From: Sphaerotilus mobilis
GTDB taxonomy: Bacteria; Pseudomonadota; Gammaproteobacteria; Burkholderiales; Burkholderiaceae_C
Reading direction: 5' to 3'
Assembly (NCBI RefSeq): GCF_004216565.1
Contig: NZ_SGWV01000011.1
Span: 310,001-374,000 of the forward strand
Length of the DNA: 64,000 nucleotides
Part shown: piece after piece, positions 1 through 8,660 of the stretch
How positions within the stretch are numbered: position 1 is the first letter of the stretch
Layout: each line of letters opens with the position of its first letter
Translations under genes and position numbers: made by a program
Notes under the pieces: model-generated
Databases searched by the model: none
What the model saw: only the letters and a program-made list of their open reading frames with translations
What the model was told of the DNA's origin: nothing

Positions 1-2
1 AG

Positions 3-941
3 CGCCTGGTGCGCAGCGCCTTGCGCGAGGGCATGACCTCGGCCCTGTTCGCGCCGGCCCTCAAGCTCGGCCAGATGGTCAGGCCGCTGCTGCCGCCGTC
101 GCTGCGCAACAAGGTGCCGCCCAAGCCGTCGGACGACCAGCAGGCCCGCGCCCACCGCTGGCCGACCCGCAGCCATCCGCGCCGTGTGCTGATGCTGATG
201 GGCTGCGTGCAGCCGGCGCTGGCGCCCAACATCAACGCGGCGACTGCGCGTGTGCTCGATGCCTGCGGCATCCAGACCCTGGTGTCCGACGAGGCCGGCT
301 GCTGCGGCGCGATCCGCGCCCACCTGAACGACCACGACGGCGCGCTGGTCGACATGCGCCGCAACATCGACGCCTGGTGGCCGCTGGTCGAGGGCATTGG
401 CGACAACCAGCCGGTCGAGGCCATCGTCTTCAACGCGTCCGGCTGCGGCGTCACCGTCAAGGAATACGGCCACGCGCTGCGCCACGACCCGGCCTATGCC
501 GACAAGGCCGCGCGCATCAGCGCGGTGGCGCGCGACCTGTCGGAGCTGCTGGTCGACCTGCTGCCGGCACTGAAGTCGCGCCTGGGCCTGCGCCCGGCCG
601 GCTCGCCCAGCCGCGGCAAGCTGGCCTACCACCCGCCGTGCACGCTGCAGCACGGTCAGAAGCTGCGCGGCGGCGTCGAGACGGCCTTCACCGAACTGGG
701 CTATGAGGTCCACCTCGCCACCCAGGACCCGCACCTGTGCTGCGGCTCGGCCGGCACCTACTCGGTGCTGCAGCCGGAGATCGCCTACCAGCTGCGCGAC
801 CGCAAGGTCGGCACGCTCGATGCGCACCGGCCGCAGGCCATCATCAGCGCCAACGTGGGCTGCATCCAGCACCTGCAGACCGGCACCGACACGCCGGTGC
901 GCCACTGGGTCGAGGTGCTGGACGAGGCGCTCGAGCGCTGA
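3..941 (+). CDS. glcF: Glycolate oxidase iron-sulfur subunit GlcF, C-terminal part (5' end outside window)
   Basis: The reading frame is open from the first bases, so the gene starts upstream and its N-terminal ferredoxin-like 4Fe-4S region is missing here. The visible part carries two copies of the cysteine-rich CCG domain that in this family holds an additional cluster or acts in electron transfer: one around MLMGCVQP and EAGCCGAIRAH, the second around HPPCTLQHGQ and DPHLCCGSAGTY. The C-terminal SANVGCIQHLQ stretch is typical of GlcF. The protein is the electron-transfer subunit of membrane-associated glycolate oxidase (GlcDEF), which oxidises glycolate to glyoxylate. glcD and glcE would be expected just upstream. 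The family assignment is firm; only completeness is limited. Confidence 0.93.
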   Translation, partial: RLVRSALREGMTSALFAPALKLGQMVRPLLPPSLRNKVPPKPSDDQQARAHRWPTRSHPRRVLMLMGCVQPALAPNINAATARVLDACGIQTLVSDEAGCCGAIRAHLNDHDGALVDMRRNIDAWWPLVEGIGDNQPVEAIVFNASGCGVTVKEYGHALRHDPAYADKAARISAVARDLSELLVDLLPALKSRLGLRPAGSPSRGKLAYHPPCTLQHGQKLRGGVETAFTELGYEVHLATQDPHLCCGSAGTYSVLQPEIAYQLRDRKVGTLDAHRPQAIISANVGCIQHLQTGTDTPVRHWVEVLDEALER

Positions 942-956
942 GCCGGTCGCCCGGGC

Positions 957-1559
957 TCACTCGATCACGAGCCGATCCAGCCAGCGCACGCCCGGCGCGA
1001 TGTCGTCGCGCAGCGCCGGCCGGTACGGTGGCTCGCCGGGCCGATCCGGCGGTGCGCTGATGCGGTTGAGGTCGACGGCCTGAGGCTTGCCGACCAGCCG
1101 GTCGCCATCGACCTCGAAGCGGTAGTACAGCCCGTTCCACAACTTGGCCCCGAACTCGCGCGGCTGCTTGTAGAGGAACAGCAGGCTGTGCTCCAGCCAC
1201 CGCCAGTCGCCCGGCTTGACGCTGGCTGGCTGGGCATAGGGGTAGGGCACATGGCAGGCCAGCTCGACCGCGCCGCCGATGCACTTGAACTCCTTCATCG
1301 ACAGGAAATGGTCGGTGAAGACGGCAGGTTCCAGTGTCAGCGTGAAGCGCGCACTGCCGTCGCCTTGCGGCTCGAAGCGGACCCGGCCGAGCACGACCGG
1401 CTCGCCTTCGCCAGCGCGCGGATGAGCCGTCAGCGTGCGCTCACCTTGCGGTTCGAAAGCGGCATGCGCAGGGGCCAACGCGGCCAGCCCGGTGAGGCCC
1501 AGGGTGGCCAGCGCGGCCCGTGCGCCCCTTGCGCCGGGTCGCCTTGCTGGCGTGATCAG
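957..1559 (-). CDS. Conserved hypothetical exported protein
   Basis: Function not recognised. The frame runs upstream of any ATG through a hydrophobic stretch that reads as a signal peptide (LATLGLTGLAALAPAHA), so a start inside it would be wrong. The best start is a CTG at 1559, overlapping the stop of the upstream gene and preceded by AAGGA at a suitable distance. A TTG at 1478 would remove the leader. The mature part is about 165 residues, has one cysteine pair (KCIGG, ELACHV) and is rich in aromatic residues. It contains a YKQPREFGAKLWNGLYYRF block that looks conserved. It probably forms a two-gene unit with the YegP-like gene. The exact N-terminus is uncertain. Confidence 0.6.
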   Translation of the reverse strand: MITPARRPGARGARAALATLGLTGLAALAPAHAAFEPQGERTLTAHPRAGEGEPVVLGRVRFEPQGDGSARFTLTLEPAVFTDHFLSMKEFKCIGGAVELACHVPYPYAQPASVKPGDWRWLEHSLLFLYKQPREFGAKLWNGLYYRFEVDGDRLVGKPQAVDLNRISAPPDRPGEPPYRPALRDDIAPGVRWLDRLVIE

Positions 1560-1888
1560 GTGAGGTCCTTGACGCTGGTGGTCGGCCCGTTGGTCTGCAC
1601 CGAAGCGATGCCGTTGTCGCGCCCGTCCTCGGACTTGTAGAGCTGGCTGCTGCCGATGACCTGGTGGTTGCCGGCCTTCAGGTTGAAGTGGAAGCGGCCG
1701 TCGCTGGCGGTCTTGCGCTCGTAGCGGGCCTCGTCCGGGCTGTTCTTCTGCACCGAGGCGATGCCATTGCTGGCCGACGCCTTGCTGTCGTACTGCTCGC
1801 TGCGCAGGATCGTTTCGGCGTTGCCCGCCTTGAGCACAAACGAGAACTGTCCCTTGTCGTTCTTGCTGAGTTCATACCAACCGGCCAT
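1556..1888 (-). CDS. YegP family protein (DUF1508 tandem repeat)
   Basis: The 110-residue protein is built from two copies of the short DUF1508 repeat: residues about 1-50 (MAGWYELSKNDKGQFSFVLK, then ASNGIASVQKN) and about 55-105 (DGRFHFNLKAGNHQVIGSS, then DNGIASVQTN). This matches E. coli YegP closely in length and order. The start at MAGWYEL is chosen because that is where the family begins and because GGAG lies about eight bases upstream. The molecular role of the family is not established; it forms a small beta-rich cytoplasmic fold. The stop overlaps the start of the downstream exported protein. Confidence 0.9.
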   Translation of the reverse strand: MAGWYELSKNDKGQFSFVLKAGNAETILRSEQYDSKASASNGIASVQKNSPDEARYERKTASDGRFHFNLKAGNHQVIGSSQLYKSEDGRDNGIASVQTNGPTTSVKDLT

Positions 1889-1975
1889 GAGGTTTGCTCC
1901 ACCTTGCATCGATGCAGGCGGCGCCCGTCGCCCCTGCTTGGGTTCGATGCTATCGGCCGCTCGTGCGGGTGCGGA

Positions 1976-3256
1976 TCAGGGCCTGCCCAGGGCTGACCGT
2001 TCTGGCGCGGCACGCCGTGCCAGCAGCAGGTAGATCAGCAGCCCCGTCAGCAGGGCGGCGATCGCGCTCAGCAGGGACACGGTGAAGCCGTCATGCGGCG
2101 TCGCGCTGCGGGCCAGCACGGCGGCGACCACCAGCGGACCGGCGATCTGGCCCAGGCCATAGCTGGCGGTCAGCAGACCGATGAAGGCCGAGGCGCCGTG
2201 CGGGCGCAGCCGGCGCGCCTCCTGCAGCGCGAACAGCGTGATGGCGGTGAAGGGCAGGCCCAGCAACAGGCTGCCAAACGCGAAGCCCGCCAGCGTCGGC
2301 AGCAGCACGCTCAGCGCCACACCGAGCGCCTGCAGGGCATAGCAGCTGGCCAGCAGGTGACGGCGGTCCCAGGCCATCGGCAGGCGCAGCGTCAGCAAGG
2401 CGCCCAGCGACACGCCCAGGCCGAACAGCGGCCAGAACAGGTCCAGCCAGACGGATCCCGGCAGGGCCTGCCGCGCGATCACCGGCAGAAAGGTGGCCGT
2501 GACGATGTAGCCGTAGCCGGCCAGTCCGTAGGCCAGCGCGAAGGCGGCCAGCGCGCCGCGCCGGGGCGGGTCGTCGGCCTGCGCGGCGCCGCCGGTCACG
2601 CCGACGCTGCCCTGCAGGCGCGGCCAGGCCAGCGCCATCAGCACGACGGCCAGCGCCGCCATCGCCAGCCAGCCCTGTGCCGCGCGCCAGCTGTGCGCCA
2701 CCATGGCACTGGCGGCCAGGCCGCTGACGCTGATGCCCAGGCCCGGCCCGATGTAGATCACCCCGGCCAGCGCGGGCGCACCCAGCGCCGTCAGCCGGGC
2801 CAGGCACCAGCCCGAGGTGTAGACAAACACCAGCGCGCTGGCCAGCCCGGCCAGAAAGCGCCACCAGGGCCAGGCCGCCGGCCAGGGCAGGGCCATGCCG
2901 GCGGTCAGCAGCAAGGTGGCGACCAGCCCGAAGCGGATCGCCCGGGTGGGCACCACCGGCCCTTGCCAGCCCAGCCGGCGCCACAGCCAGGGCTGCAGGG
3001 CACACGCCAGCGCGCCCAACCAGTAGCCCAGGTAGTTGGCGGTGGCCAGCAGGCTGCCACCGCGCAGGTCGACCAGGCCATCGGCCAGCATCATCGGCAG
3101 CAGGGGGGTGAAGGCAAAACGGCCGATCCCCATGGCCGTGGCCAGGCAGAGCAGGCCGGCCAACGCGGTGGGCCAGGGGCTGATGCCTGGGGTGGGCAAG
3201 GGCTGGGCGGACGGCTGGGGCAAGGGCGGTGACGAGGGCGGTGACAAGGACGGCAT
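1976..3256 (-). CDS. YbfB/YjiJ family MFS transporter
   Basis: This is a membrane carrier of about 426 residues with roughly twelve hydrophobic segments. The first segment contains GIGRFAFTPLLPMM, the hallmark of the YbfB/YjiJ branch of the major facilitator superfamily. Substrates of this branch are mostly unknown; export or uptake of small organic compounds is usual for MFS. The start at MPSLSPPSS is chosen over upstream in-frame ATGs because the proline-rich N-terminus leads directly into the first membrane segment. The gene is divergent from the amino-acid ABC operon, and the roughly 150 bases between them would hold both promoters. Confidence 0.85.
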   Translation of the reverse strand: MPSLSPPSSPPLPQPSAQPLPTPGISPWPTALAGLLCLATAMGIGRFAFTPLLPMMLADGLVDLRGGSLLATANYLGYWLGALACALQPWLWRRLGWQGPVVPTRAIRFGLVATLLLTAGMALPWPAAWPWWRFLAGLASALVFVYTSGWCLARLTALGAPALAGVIYIGPGLGISVSGLAASAMVAHSWRAAQGWLAMAALAVVLMALAWPRLQGSVGVTGGAAQADDPPRRGALAAFALAYGLAGYGYIVTATFLPVIARQALPGSVWLDLFWPLFGLGVSLGALLTLRLPMAWDRRHLLASCYALQALGVALSVLLPTLAGFAFGSLLLGLPFTAITLFALQEARRLRPHGASAFIGLLTASYGLGQIAGPLVVAAVLARSATPHDGFTVSLLSAIAALLTGLLIYLLLARRAAPERSALGRP

Positions 3257-3410
3257 CGGCGGATTGTCGAGGCGGGCGGCGAGCCTGTCCCGGGCTGGCA
3301 TGGCTCGTGCGTACAAACGTTGCATACAAGCGCTTCAGCACCGATGCGGTGCAGACCGCCGTCGATTCCTTGCCACCCGCACCGCCACGCACCCACCCGG
3401 AGCCCTGCCC

Positions 3411-4196
3411 ATGCAACGTCGTTCACTCATCGGCCTGACGCTGGCCGTCGCCACCCTGTTCTCGACCGGCGCGCAAGCCCAGGCCGCGCTTGATGAGGTC
3501 ATGGCCCGCAAGGTCATCAACATCGCCGTGCCGACCGACTTCCCGCCGTATGGCTTTGTCGGCATCGACCTGCAGCCGCAGGGTCTGGATGTCGACATGG
3601 CCCGGCTGATCGCGGCCAAGCTGGGTGTCAAGGTTGAACTGGTGCCGGTGACGAGCGCCAACCGCATTCCCTACCTGCAGACCAAGAAGGCGCATCTGGT
3701 GATCTCCACGCTGGGCAAGAACCCGGAGCGCGAGAAGGTGATCGACTTCACCGCCGCCTATTCGCCCTTCTTCCAGGCGGTGTTCGCCGCCAAGTCGCTG
3801 CCGCTCAAGTCCTTTGCCGATCTGGCCGGCAAGAGCGTGGGCGTGACCCGCGGCGCGATCGAGGACATGGAGCTGACCAAGCTCGCGCCCGCGACGGCCG
3901 ACATCAAGCGCTTCGAGGACAACAACGCGACCGTCTCGGCCTTTGTCGCCGGCCAGGTCCAGGTCATCGCCACCGGTGCCTCGGTGGCCGGCAACATGAT
4001 GCAGCGCAACCCGCAGCTGGGCGCCGAATACAAGCTGCTGATCAAGGACTCGCCCAACTTCATCGGCGTGGCCAAGGGCGAAGACAAGCTGCGCCTGAAG
4101 GTCAACGAGGTGATCGCGGCGGCCAAGGCCTCGGGCGAGATCGACAAGCTGGCGCTCAAGTGGCTCGGCCGCCCCGCTGGCGAGCTGCCCAACTGA
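3411..4196 (+). CDS. Polar amino-acid ABC transporter substrate-binding protein
   Basis: The protein has 261 residues with a Sec signal peptide (MQRRSLIGLTLAVATLFSTG, cleavage after AQA). The mature part is a family-3 periplasmic binding protein: VINIAVPTDFPPYGFVG near the N-terminus, GLDVDMARLIAAKLG, then VISTLGKNPEREKVIDFT and the hinge FADLAGKSVGVTRGA. It would deliver a polar or charged amino acid to the permease pair encoded next. The exact substrate cannot be read from the sequence. It is the first gene of a four-gene importer operon on the plus strand. Confidence 0.9.
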   Translation: MQRRSLIGLTLAVATLFSTGAQAQAALDEVMARKVINIAVPTDFPPYGFVGIDLQPQGLDVDMARLIAAKLGVKVELVPVTSANRIPYLQTKKAHLVISTLGKNPEREKVIDFTAAYSPFFQAVFAAKSLPLKSFADLAGKSVGVTRGAIEDMELTKLAPATADIKRFEDNNATVSAFVAGQVQVIATGASVAGNMMQRNPQLGAEYKLLIKDSPNFIGVAKGEDKLRLKVNEVIAAAKASGEIDKLALKWLGRPAGELPN

Positions 4197-4240
4197 CACG
4201 CGCACGGGGACGACGCCATGCCTGACGCGGGGTGGCTCAG

Positions 4241-4906
4241 ATGCTGAGCCTGAGCCTGGACTTCGCGGCCGTCCTGGTCGAATGGCCGCTGCTGCTGCGC
4301 GGCATCGGCGCGACCGTCGTGCTGACCGCCATCGCGGCGGTGGCCGGCATGGCGCTGGGCGTGGCCTGCGCCTGGGCCCGCACCTGGGGCCCGCGGCCGC
4401 TGGGCATGCTGGTGTCGGCCTATGTCGAGCTGATCCGCAACACGCCCTTCATCGTCCAGCTCTTTTTCCTGTTCTTCGGCCTGCCCAGCCTGGGGCTGCG
4501 CCTGAGTCCGGAGGCGGCGTCGGTGCTGGCCATGGTGATCAACCTGGGCGCCTACGCGGCCGAGATCGTGCGGGCCGGCGTGCAGGCCACGCCCAAGGGC
4601 CAGATCGAGGCCGGCCTGAGCCTGGCGCTGAGCCGCACACAGGTCTTTCTGCGCGTGGTGTTGCCGCCGTCGCTGTCGCGGGTCTGGCCGGCGATGGTCA
4701 GCCAGATCGTCATCGTGATGCTGGGCTCGGCGGTCTGCGGCCAGATCGCCACGCAGGAGCTGTCGTACTACGCCAACCTGATCCAGAGCCGCAACTTCCG
4801 CGCCTTCGAGGCCTACATCGTCGTCACCGCGCTCTACCTCGCGCTGGCGGTGGGTCTGCGCGCGTTGCTGCGCTGGGTCGGCCCGCGCTTCCTGTTCGGT
4901 CGTTGA
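4241..4906 (+). CDS. Amino-acid ABC transporter permease (HisM/GlnP type)
   Basis: An inner-membrane permease of about 221 residues with five hydrophobic segments. It shows the amino-acid permease signatures ELIRNTPFIVQLFFLFFGLP and, in the EAA loop that docks the ATPase, EAGLSLALSRTQVFLRVVLP. A GTG at 4232 is an alternative start three codons upstream; ATG 4241 is preferred because GGTGG precedes it. It pairs with the second permease encoded 37 bases downstream to form the heterodimeric channel of the importer. Confidence 0.9.
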   Translation: MLSLSLDFAAVLVEWPLLLRGIGATVVLTAIAAVAGMALGVACAWARTWGPRPLGMLVSAYVELIRNTPFIVQLFFLFFGLPSLGLRLSPEAASVLAMVINLGAYAAEIVRAGVQATPKGQIEAGLSLALSRTQVFLRVVLPPSLSRVWPAMVSQIVIVMLGSAVCGQIATQELSYYANLIQSRNFRAFEAYIVVTALYLALAVGLRALLRWVGPRFLFGR

Positions 4907-4943
4907 GCGACGCCGATCCCTTCCAACGCAAAGCCCGCCGACC

Positions 4944-5594
4944 ATGGTCGATTTCAGCCTCTGGGACATCGTGCGCAACCTGCTGCTGGCCGCGCGCTGG
5001 ACGGTGGCGCTGTCCTTGATCGCCTTCATCGGCGGCGGCGTCGTGGCGCTGGCCTTGCTGCTGGCGCGCATCGCCCGGGTGCGGGGCGCCGAACGGGGCG
5101 TGGGCCTCTATGTGCAGGTCTTCCAGGGCACGCCGCTGCTGATGCAGCTCTTCCTCGCCTACTTCGGCCTGGCGCTGCTGGGGCTGGACGTGTCGGCCTG
5201 GCTGTCGGCGGCGCTGGCGCTGACGCTCTACACCAGCGCCTTCCTGGTCGAGATCTGGCGCGGCTGCGTGCTGGCGATCCCGAAGGGCCAGTGGGAGGCC
5301 GCTGCCAGCCTGGCGCTGACCCTGGGCGAGCAGCTGCGCCACGTCATCGCCCCGCAGGCGCTGCGCATCGCCGTGCCGCCCACCGTCGGCTTTCTGGTGC
5401 AGGTGGTCAAGGGCACGGCGCTGGCCTCGGTGATCGGCTTCATCGAGCTGACCAAGGCCGGCACCATGATCACCAACGCGACCTTCCAGCCCTTCACCGT
5501 CTATGCCTGCGTGGCGCTGATGTACTTCGTGTTGTGCTACCCGATCTCGGCCTGGAGCCGGGTGCTTGAAAGAAGGATGGCCCGTGCTCACTGA
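4944..5594 (+). CDS. Amino-acid ABC transporter permease, second subunit
   Basis: A 216-residue inner-membrane protein paralogous to the preceding permease. It has the family motif QVFQGTPLLMQLFLAYFGL and the EAA loop WEAAASLALTLGEQLRHVIAP, which contacts the ATPase. The 3' end overlaps the start of the ATPase gene by 11 bases, which implies translational coupling. With its neighbour it forms the membrane channel of a polar amino-acid importer. Confidence 0.9.
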   Translation: MVDFSLWDIVRNLLLAARWTVALSLIAFIGGGVVALALLLARIARVRGAERGVGLYVQVFQGTPLLMQLFLAYFGLALLGLDVSAWLSAALALTLYTSAFLVEIWRGCVLAIPKGQWEAAASLALTLGEQLRHVIAPQALRIAVPPTVGFLVQVVKGTALASVIGFIELTKAGTMITNATFQPFTVYACVALMYFVLCYPISAWSRVLERRMARAH

Positions 5595-6402
5595 CCCGTC
5601 GGCGCAGTCCGCCCCTGTCCTCTCCGTGGCTCCCGTTGCAGCCGTTGCACCCGTTGCACCCGTTGCCGCAGGCCCGATCGTCGAGATCCACGCGCTGCGC
5701 AAGCGTTATGGCGAGCATGAGGTGCTCAAGGGCATCGACCTCGTCGTACAGCCCGGCGAGGTCATCGCCATCATCGGCAAGAGCGGCTCGGGCAAGAGCA
5801 CGCTGCTGCGCTGCATCAACGGCCTGGAGGAATTCCAGGAAGGCACGCTGCAGGTCGCAGGACAGGCGCTGCGCCACGGCAACGCGGCCGCCTTGCGCGC
5901 GCTGCGCCAGCAGGTCGGCATGATCTTCCAGAGCTTCAACCTGTTCCCGCACCTCGACGTCGGTCACAACGTCATGCTGGCCCCGGCACTGGTCAAGGGC
6001 CGTCGCGGCGCGCCGGCCGAGGCGCGTGCGCGTGAGCTGCTCGAACGGGTCGGTCTGGGCGAGAAGTTCCAGGCCTGGCCGGACCAGCTCTCCGGCGGAC
6101 AGCAGCAGCGCGTGGCCATCGCCCGCGCGCTGGCGATGGACCCGGCCGTGCTGCTGTGCGACGAGATCACCTCGGCGCTCGACCCCGAACTGGTCGGCGA
6201 GGTGCTCAAGGTCGTTGAATCGCTGGCCGACGAGGGCATGACGCTGCTGATGGTCACGCACGAGATGAACTTCGCCCGCAAGGTCGCCGACCGGGTTGTC
6301 TTCATGCACGCCGGCCGCATCCACGAGATGGGCCCGCCCGCCGACCTGTTCGGCGCGCCGCAGACACCGGAGCTGCGGCAGTTCCTGTCGGCGCTGCATT
6401 GA
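5584..6402 (+). CDS. Amino-acid ABC transporter ATP-binding protein (GlnQ/HisP type)
   Basis: This is the ATPase subunit of about 272 residues. It contains Walker [11 protein letters not shown]-loop [13 protein letters not shown], signature [15 protein letters not shown], Walker [14 protein letters not shown] and the switch histidine in [11 protein letters not shown] 5584 is chosen because GAAGGA lies seven bases upstream and it overlaps the permease stop. The first 27 or so residues form an alanine/valine/proline-rich leader ([16 protein letters not shown]) that is not part of the fold and is encoded by a 9-base tandem repeat. Together with the three genes before it, this completes the importer. 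Confidence 0.9.
   Translation: MLTDPSAQSAPVLSVAPVAAVAPVAPVAAGPIVEIHALRKRYGEHEVLKGIDLVVQPGEVIAIIGKSGSGKSTLLRCINGLEEFQEGTLQVAGQALRHGNAAALRALRQQVGMIFQSFNLFPHLDVGHNVMLAPALVKGRRGAPAEARARELLERVGLGEKFQAWPDQLSGGQQQRVAIARALAMDPAVLLCDEITSALDPELVGEVLKVVESLADEGMTLLMVTHEMNFARKVADRVVFMHAGRIHEMGPPADLFGAPQTPELRQFLSALH
5632..5667 (+). repeat. Four-copy 9-bp tandem repeat inside ATPase gene
   Basis: Four consecutive 9-base units of the form SCCGTTGCA run from 5632 to 5667; the last unit ends in C. The unit is in frame and encodes Val-Ala-Pro or Val-Ala-Ala. Slippage would change the leader length of the ATPase without breaking the frame. Confidence 0.8.
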
Positions 6403-6471
6403 CGAAGCCGCCGATGCGTTGATGTCCGGATGTGGTGAAGATGGTGGCCCCGCCACTGCCCAAGCCTTGCC

Positions 6472-6912
6472 GTGACCGCTGACGCCCGCCCCCAGCCCAC
6501 CGAACGCAGCCGCTACCGCCACTTCAGCGCCATCCCTACGCGCTGGGCCGACAACGATGCCTACGGGCATGTCAACAACGTCGTCTATTACGCCTGGTTC
6601 GACACGGCGGTGAACCAGCACCTGATCGAGGCGGGCGTGCTCGATGTCGTCGCCAGCCCGGTCATTGGCCTGGTGGTCGAGACACGCTGCAACTACTTCT
6701 CGTCGATCGCCTTCCCGGACACCGTGCACGCCGGTTTGCGGGTCGTGCACCTGGGCGGCGCCAGCGTGCGTTATGAAATCGGTTTGTTCCGCGAGGACGC
6801 CCCGCTGGCCTCGGCGGTCGGCGAGTTCGTGCATGTCTACGTCGACAGGGCCACACAACGGCCGGTGGCGATCCCTGAAACGGTGCGTAATCTGTTGTCA
6901 ACGCTGCGTTGA
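6472..6912 (+). CDS. Acyl-CoA thioesterase, hotdog fold (4HBT family)
   Basis: The protein has 146 residues. It starts with a GTG and carries the 4-hydroxybenzoyl-CoA thioesterase signature [20 protein letters not shown], in which the aspartate of the WxDxDxxGHVNN motif is the usual catalytic residue. The central helix and strands ([29 protein letters not shown]) fit the single hotdog domain. It would hydrolyse an acyl-CoA thioester; substrate unknown. It follows the ABC operon by 69 bases and could be co-transcribed or independent. Confidence 0.87.
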   Translation: MTADARPQPTERSRYRHFSAIPTRWADNDAYGHVNNVVYYAWFDTAVNQHLIEAGVLDVVASPVIGLVVETRCNYFSSIAFPDTVHAGLRVVHLGGASVRYEIGLFREDAPLASAVGEFVHVYVDRATQRPVAIPETVRNLLSTLR

Positions 6913-6999
6913 CTGGCGACGGTGTTAACCCCGGAAGCGGGCGGGACCTCGGGTTTGCTCGGATGTCTGAACGTTTAAAGACTGATTAAATTCAGCCAA

Positions 7000-7046
7000 T
7001 GGAAACGGTTCCATTTGTTCCATCGTGAGCGTTGAACCGGTTCCAA
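7000..7046 (+). promoter_or_regulatory. Two LacI-type operator-like palindromes before the sugar operon
   Basis: Two inverted repeats lie in the 202-base gap before the GH1 gene. TGGAAACGGTTCCA at 7000-7013 has symmetric TGGAA/TTCCA arms around a CG centre. TTGAACCGGTTCCAA at 7032-7046 contains a perfect 10-base palindrome GAACCGGTTC. Their centres are 32 bases apart, about three helical turns. The form (central CG, GGAA/TTCC arms) is that of LacI/GalR-family operators, and a LacI gene lies downstream at 15639. Binding is inferred. The gap is also locally AT-rich around 6970-6995, as expected for a promoter. Confidence 0.6.
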
Positions 7047-7114
7047 CAACGCTTCAGTGAGGTGGCCGCTTTGGGTCACTTCCGGCCCCCGACACAGCCC
7101 GAGACCGACCCGAC

Positions 7115-8521
7115 GTGACTTCGCCCGCTGTTCCGAACCCGATCGCGCCGCCTGCCGACTCCGTGATGTCGCAGCCCGGTTTCACCTGGGGCGTGGCCAC
7201 GGCCTCGTTCCAGATCGAAGGTTCGACCCAGGCCGATGGCCGCCTGCCCAGCATCTGGGACACGTTCTGCGCGACGCCCGGCAAGGTCCTCGGTGGCGAC
7301 ACCGGCGAGCCCGGCTGCGACCACTACCGGCGCGCCGACGCGGACCTCGACCTGATCGCCGATCTCGGTGTTGACGCCTACCGCCTGTCGATCGCCTGGC
7401 CGCGTGTCATGCATGCCGACGGCACGCCCAACGAGGCCGGCATCGCCTTCTACGTGCGCCTGCTCGACGGCATGGCGGCGCGCGGCGTCAAGGCCATGGT
7501 CACGCTCTACCACTGGGACCTGCCGCAGCATCTGGAAGACGCTGGTGGCTGGCTCAACCGCGACACCGCCTACCGCTTCGCCGACTACGCCGACCTGATG
7601 AGCCGCCGCCTGGCGGGCAAGGTCCATGCGTGGGCGACCCTCAACGAGCCGTGGTGCTCGGCCTTCCTGGGCTATGGCAATGGCCACCACGCGCCGGGCC
7701 TGTCCGACCCGAAGCTGGCGACCCAGGCGATGCATCACCTGCTGCTGGGCCATGGCCTCGCGCTGGCGCACCTCGAAGCCAACGACCCCGGCGCCCAGCG
7801 CGGCATCGTCGCCAACATCGGCCGTGGCGGCACGCCCGGCGAAGGCCCGGGCGGCGGCACGAGCGGCTCGGCCGAGGACCTCGATGCGGTCAGGCTGTTC
7901 GAGATGCAGCACAACGACTGGGTGCTGCAGCCGCTGCTGCAAGGCAGCTATCCGCAAGAGCTGTTCGACCGCCTGTGGCCGGGCAGTGCGCCGGTCATGC
8001 ACGACGGCGACCTGGCGGTGATCTCGCGCCCGATCGACTTCCTGGGCATCAACTACTACTTCCGCAGCACCGTGAAGGCCGATGGCCGCGGCGGCTTTGA
8101 CATGGTTGAGCGGCCTGGCATCGAGCGCACGCAGATGGGCTGGGAAGTGCATCCGCAAGGGCTGGACGAGCTGCTGGTCGGCTTCAAGGCCCGCTACGCC
8201 AACCTGCCGCCCATCCACATCACCGAAAACGGCATGGCCAGCGACGACCAGGTGGTCATCGAGGCCGATGGCCCGCGTGTCCACGATGTCCAGCGCACCG
8301 CCTACCTGCGTCGCCACTTCGAGGCCATCGACCGCGCCATCCGCGCCGGTGTCGATGTGCGTGGCTACTACGTCTGGTCGCTGATGGACAACTTCGAATG
8401 GGCCTTTGGCTACGAGCGCCGCTTCGGTCTGGTGCACGTCGACTACACGACCCAGGTCCGCACCCTCAAGGACAGCGCCCGGCACTTCCGGGACTTCCTG
8501 CACCGACGCCGCGAGGGCTGA
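7115..8521 (+). CDS. Beta-glucosidase, glycoside hydrolase family 1
   Basis: A 468-residue retaining GH1 enzyme without a signal peptide, so probably cytoplasmic. The acid/base lies in ATLNEPW (E178) and the nucleophile in HITENGMA (E371). The N-terminal FTWGVATASFQIEGS and the internal YHWDLPQHLED blocks are standard for the family. It would cleave terminal beta-glucosyl, or in some family members beta-mannosyl or galactosyl, units from imported oligosaccharides. It starts with GTG. It is the first gene after the putative LacI operators and precedes the sugar importer, which fits intracellular hydrolysis of imported beta-glycosides. Confidence 0.93.
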   Translation: MTSPAVPNPIAPPADSVMSQPGFTWGVATASFQIEGSTQADGRLPSIWDTFCATPGKVLGGDTGEPGCDHYRRADADLDLIADLGVDAYRLSIAWPRVMHADGTPNEAGIAFYVRLLDGMAARGVKAMVTLYHWDLPQHLEDAGGWLNRDTAYRFADYADLMSRRLAGKVHAWATLNEPWCSAFLGYGNGHHAPGLSDPKLATQAMHHLLLGHGLALAHLEANDPGAQRGIVANIGRGGTPGEGPGGGTSGSAEDLDAVRLFEMQHNDWVLQPLLQGSYPQELFDRLWPGSAPVMHDGDLAVISRPIDFLGINYYFRSTVKADGRGGFDMVERPGIERTQMGWEVHPQGLDELLVGFKARYANLPPIHITENGMASDDQVVIEADGPRVHDVQRTAYLRRHFEAIDRAIRAGVDVRGYYVWSLMDNFEWAFGYERRFGLVHVDYTTQVRTLKDSARHFRDFLHRRREG

Positions 8522-8660
8522 GCGCCAGGCTGATCCAGACACCGGTTTTCCCCGCCTGACGCAGCGGCAGGCTCAACGGGGCCACGACCCCACCGCTGCA
8601 CGTCCTGCAAATCTGCAAACCTGCATCCCGCAGTTCCGTTCCCATCCAACAGGAGACTCC

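Noticed and set aside
6955-6991. Possible sigma-70 promoter TTGCTC / GATTAAAT before the GH1 gene
   Set aside because: Spacing between the two elements does not match 16-18 bases for any combination that keeps good hexamers. The area is only noted as AT-rich.
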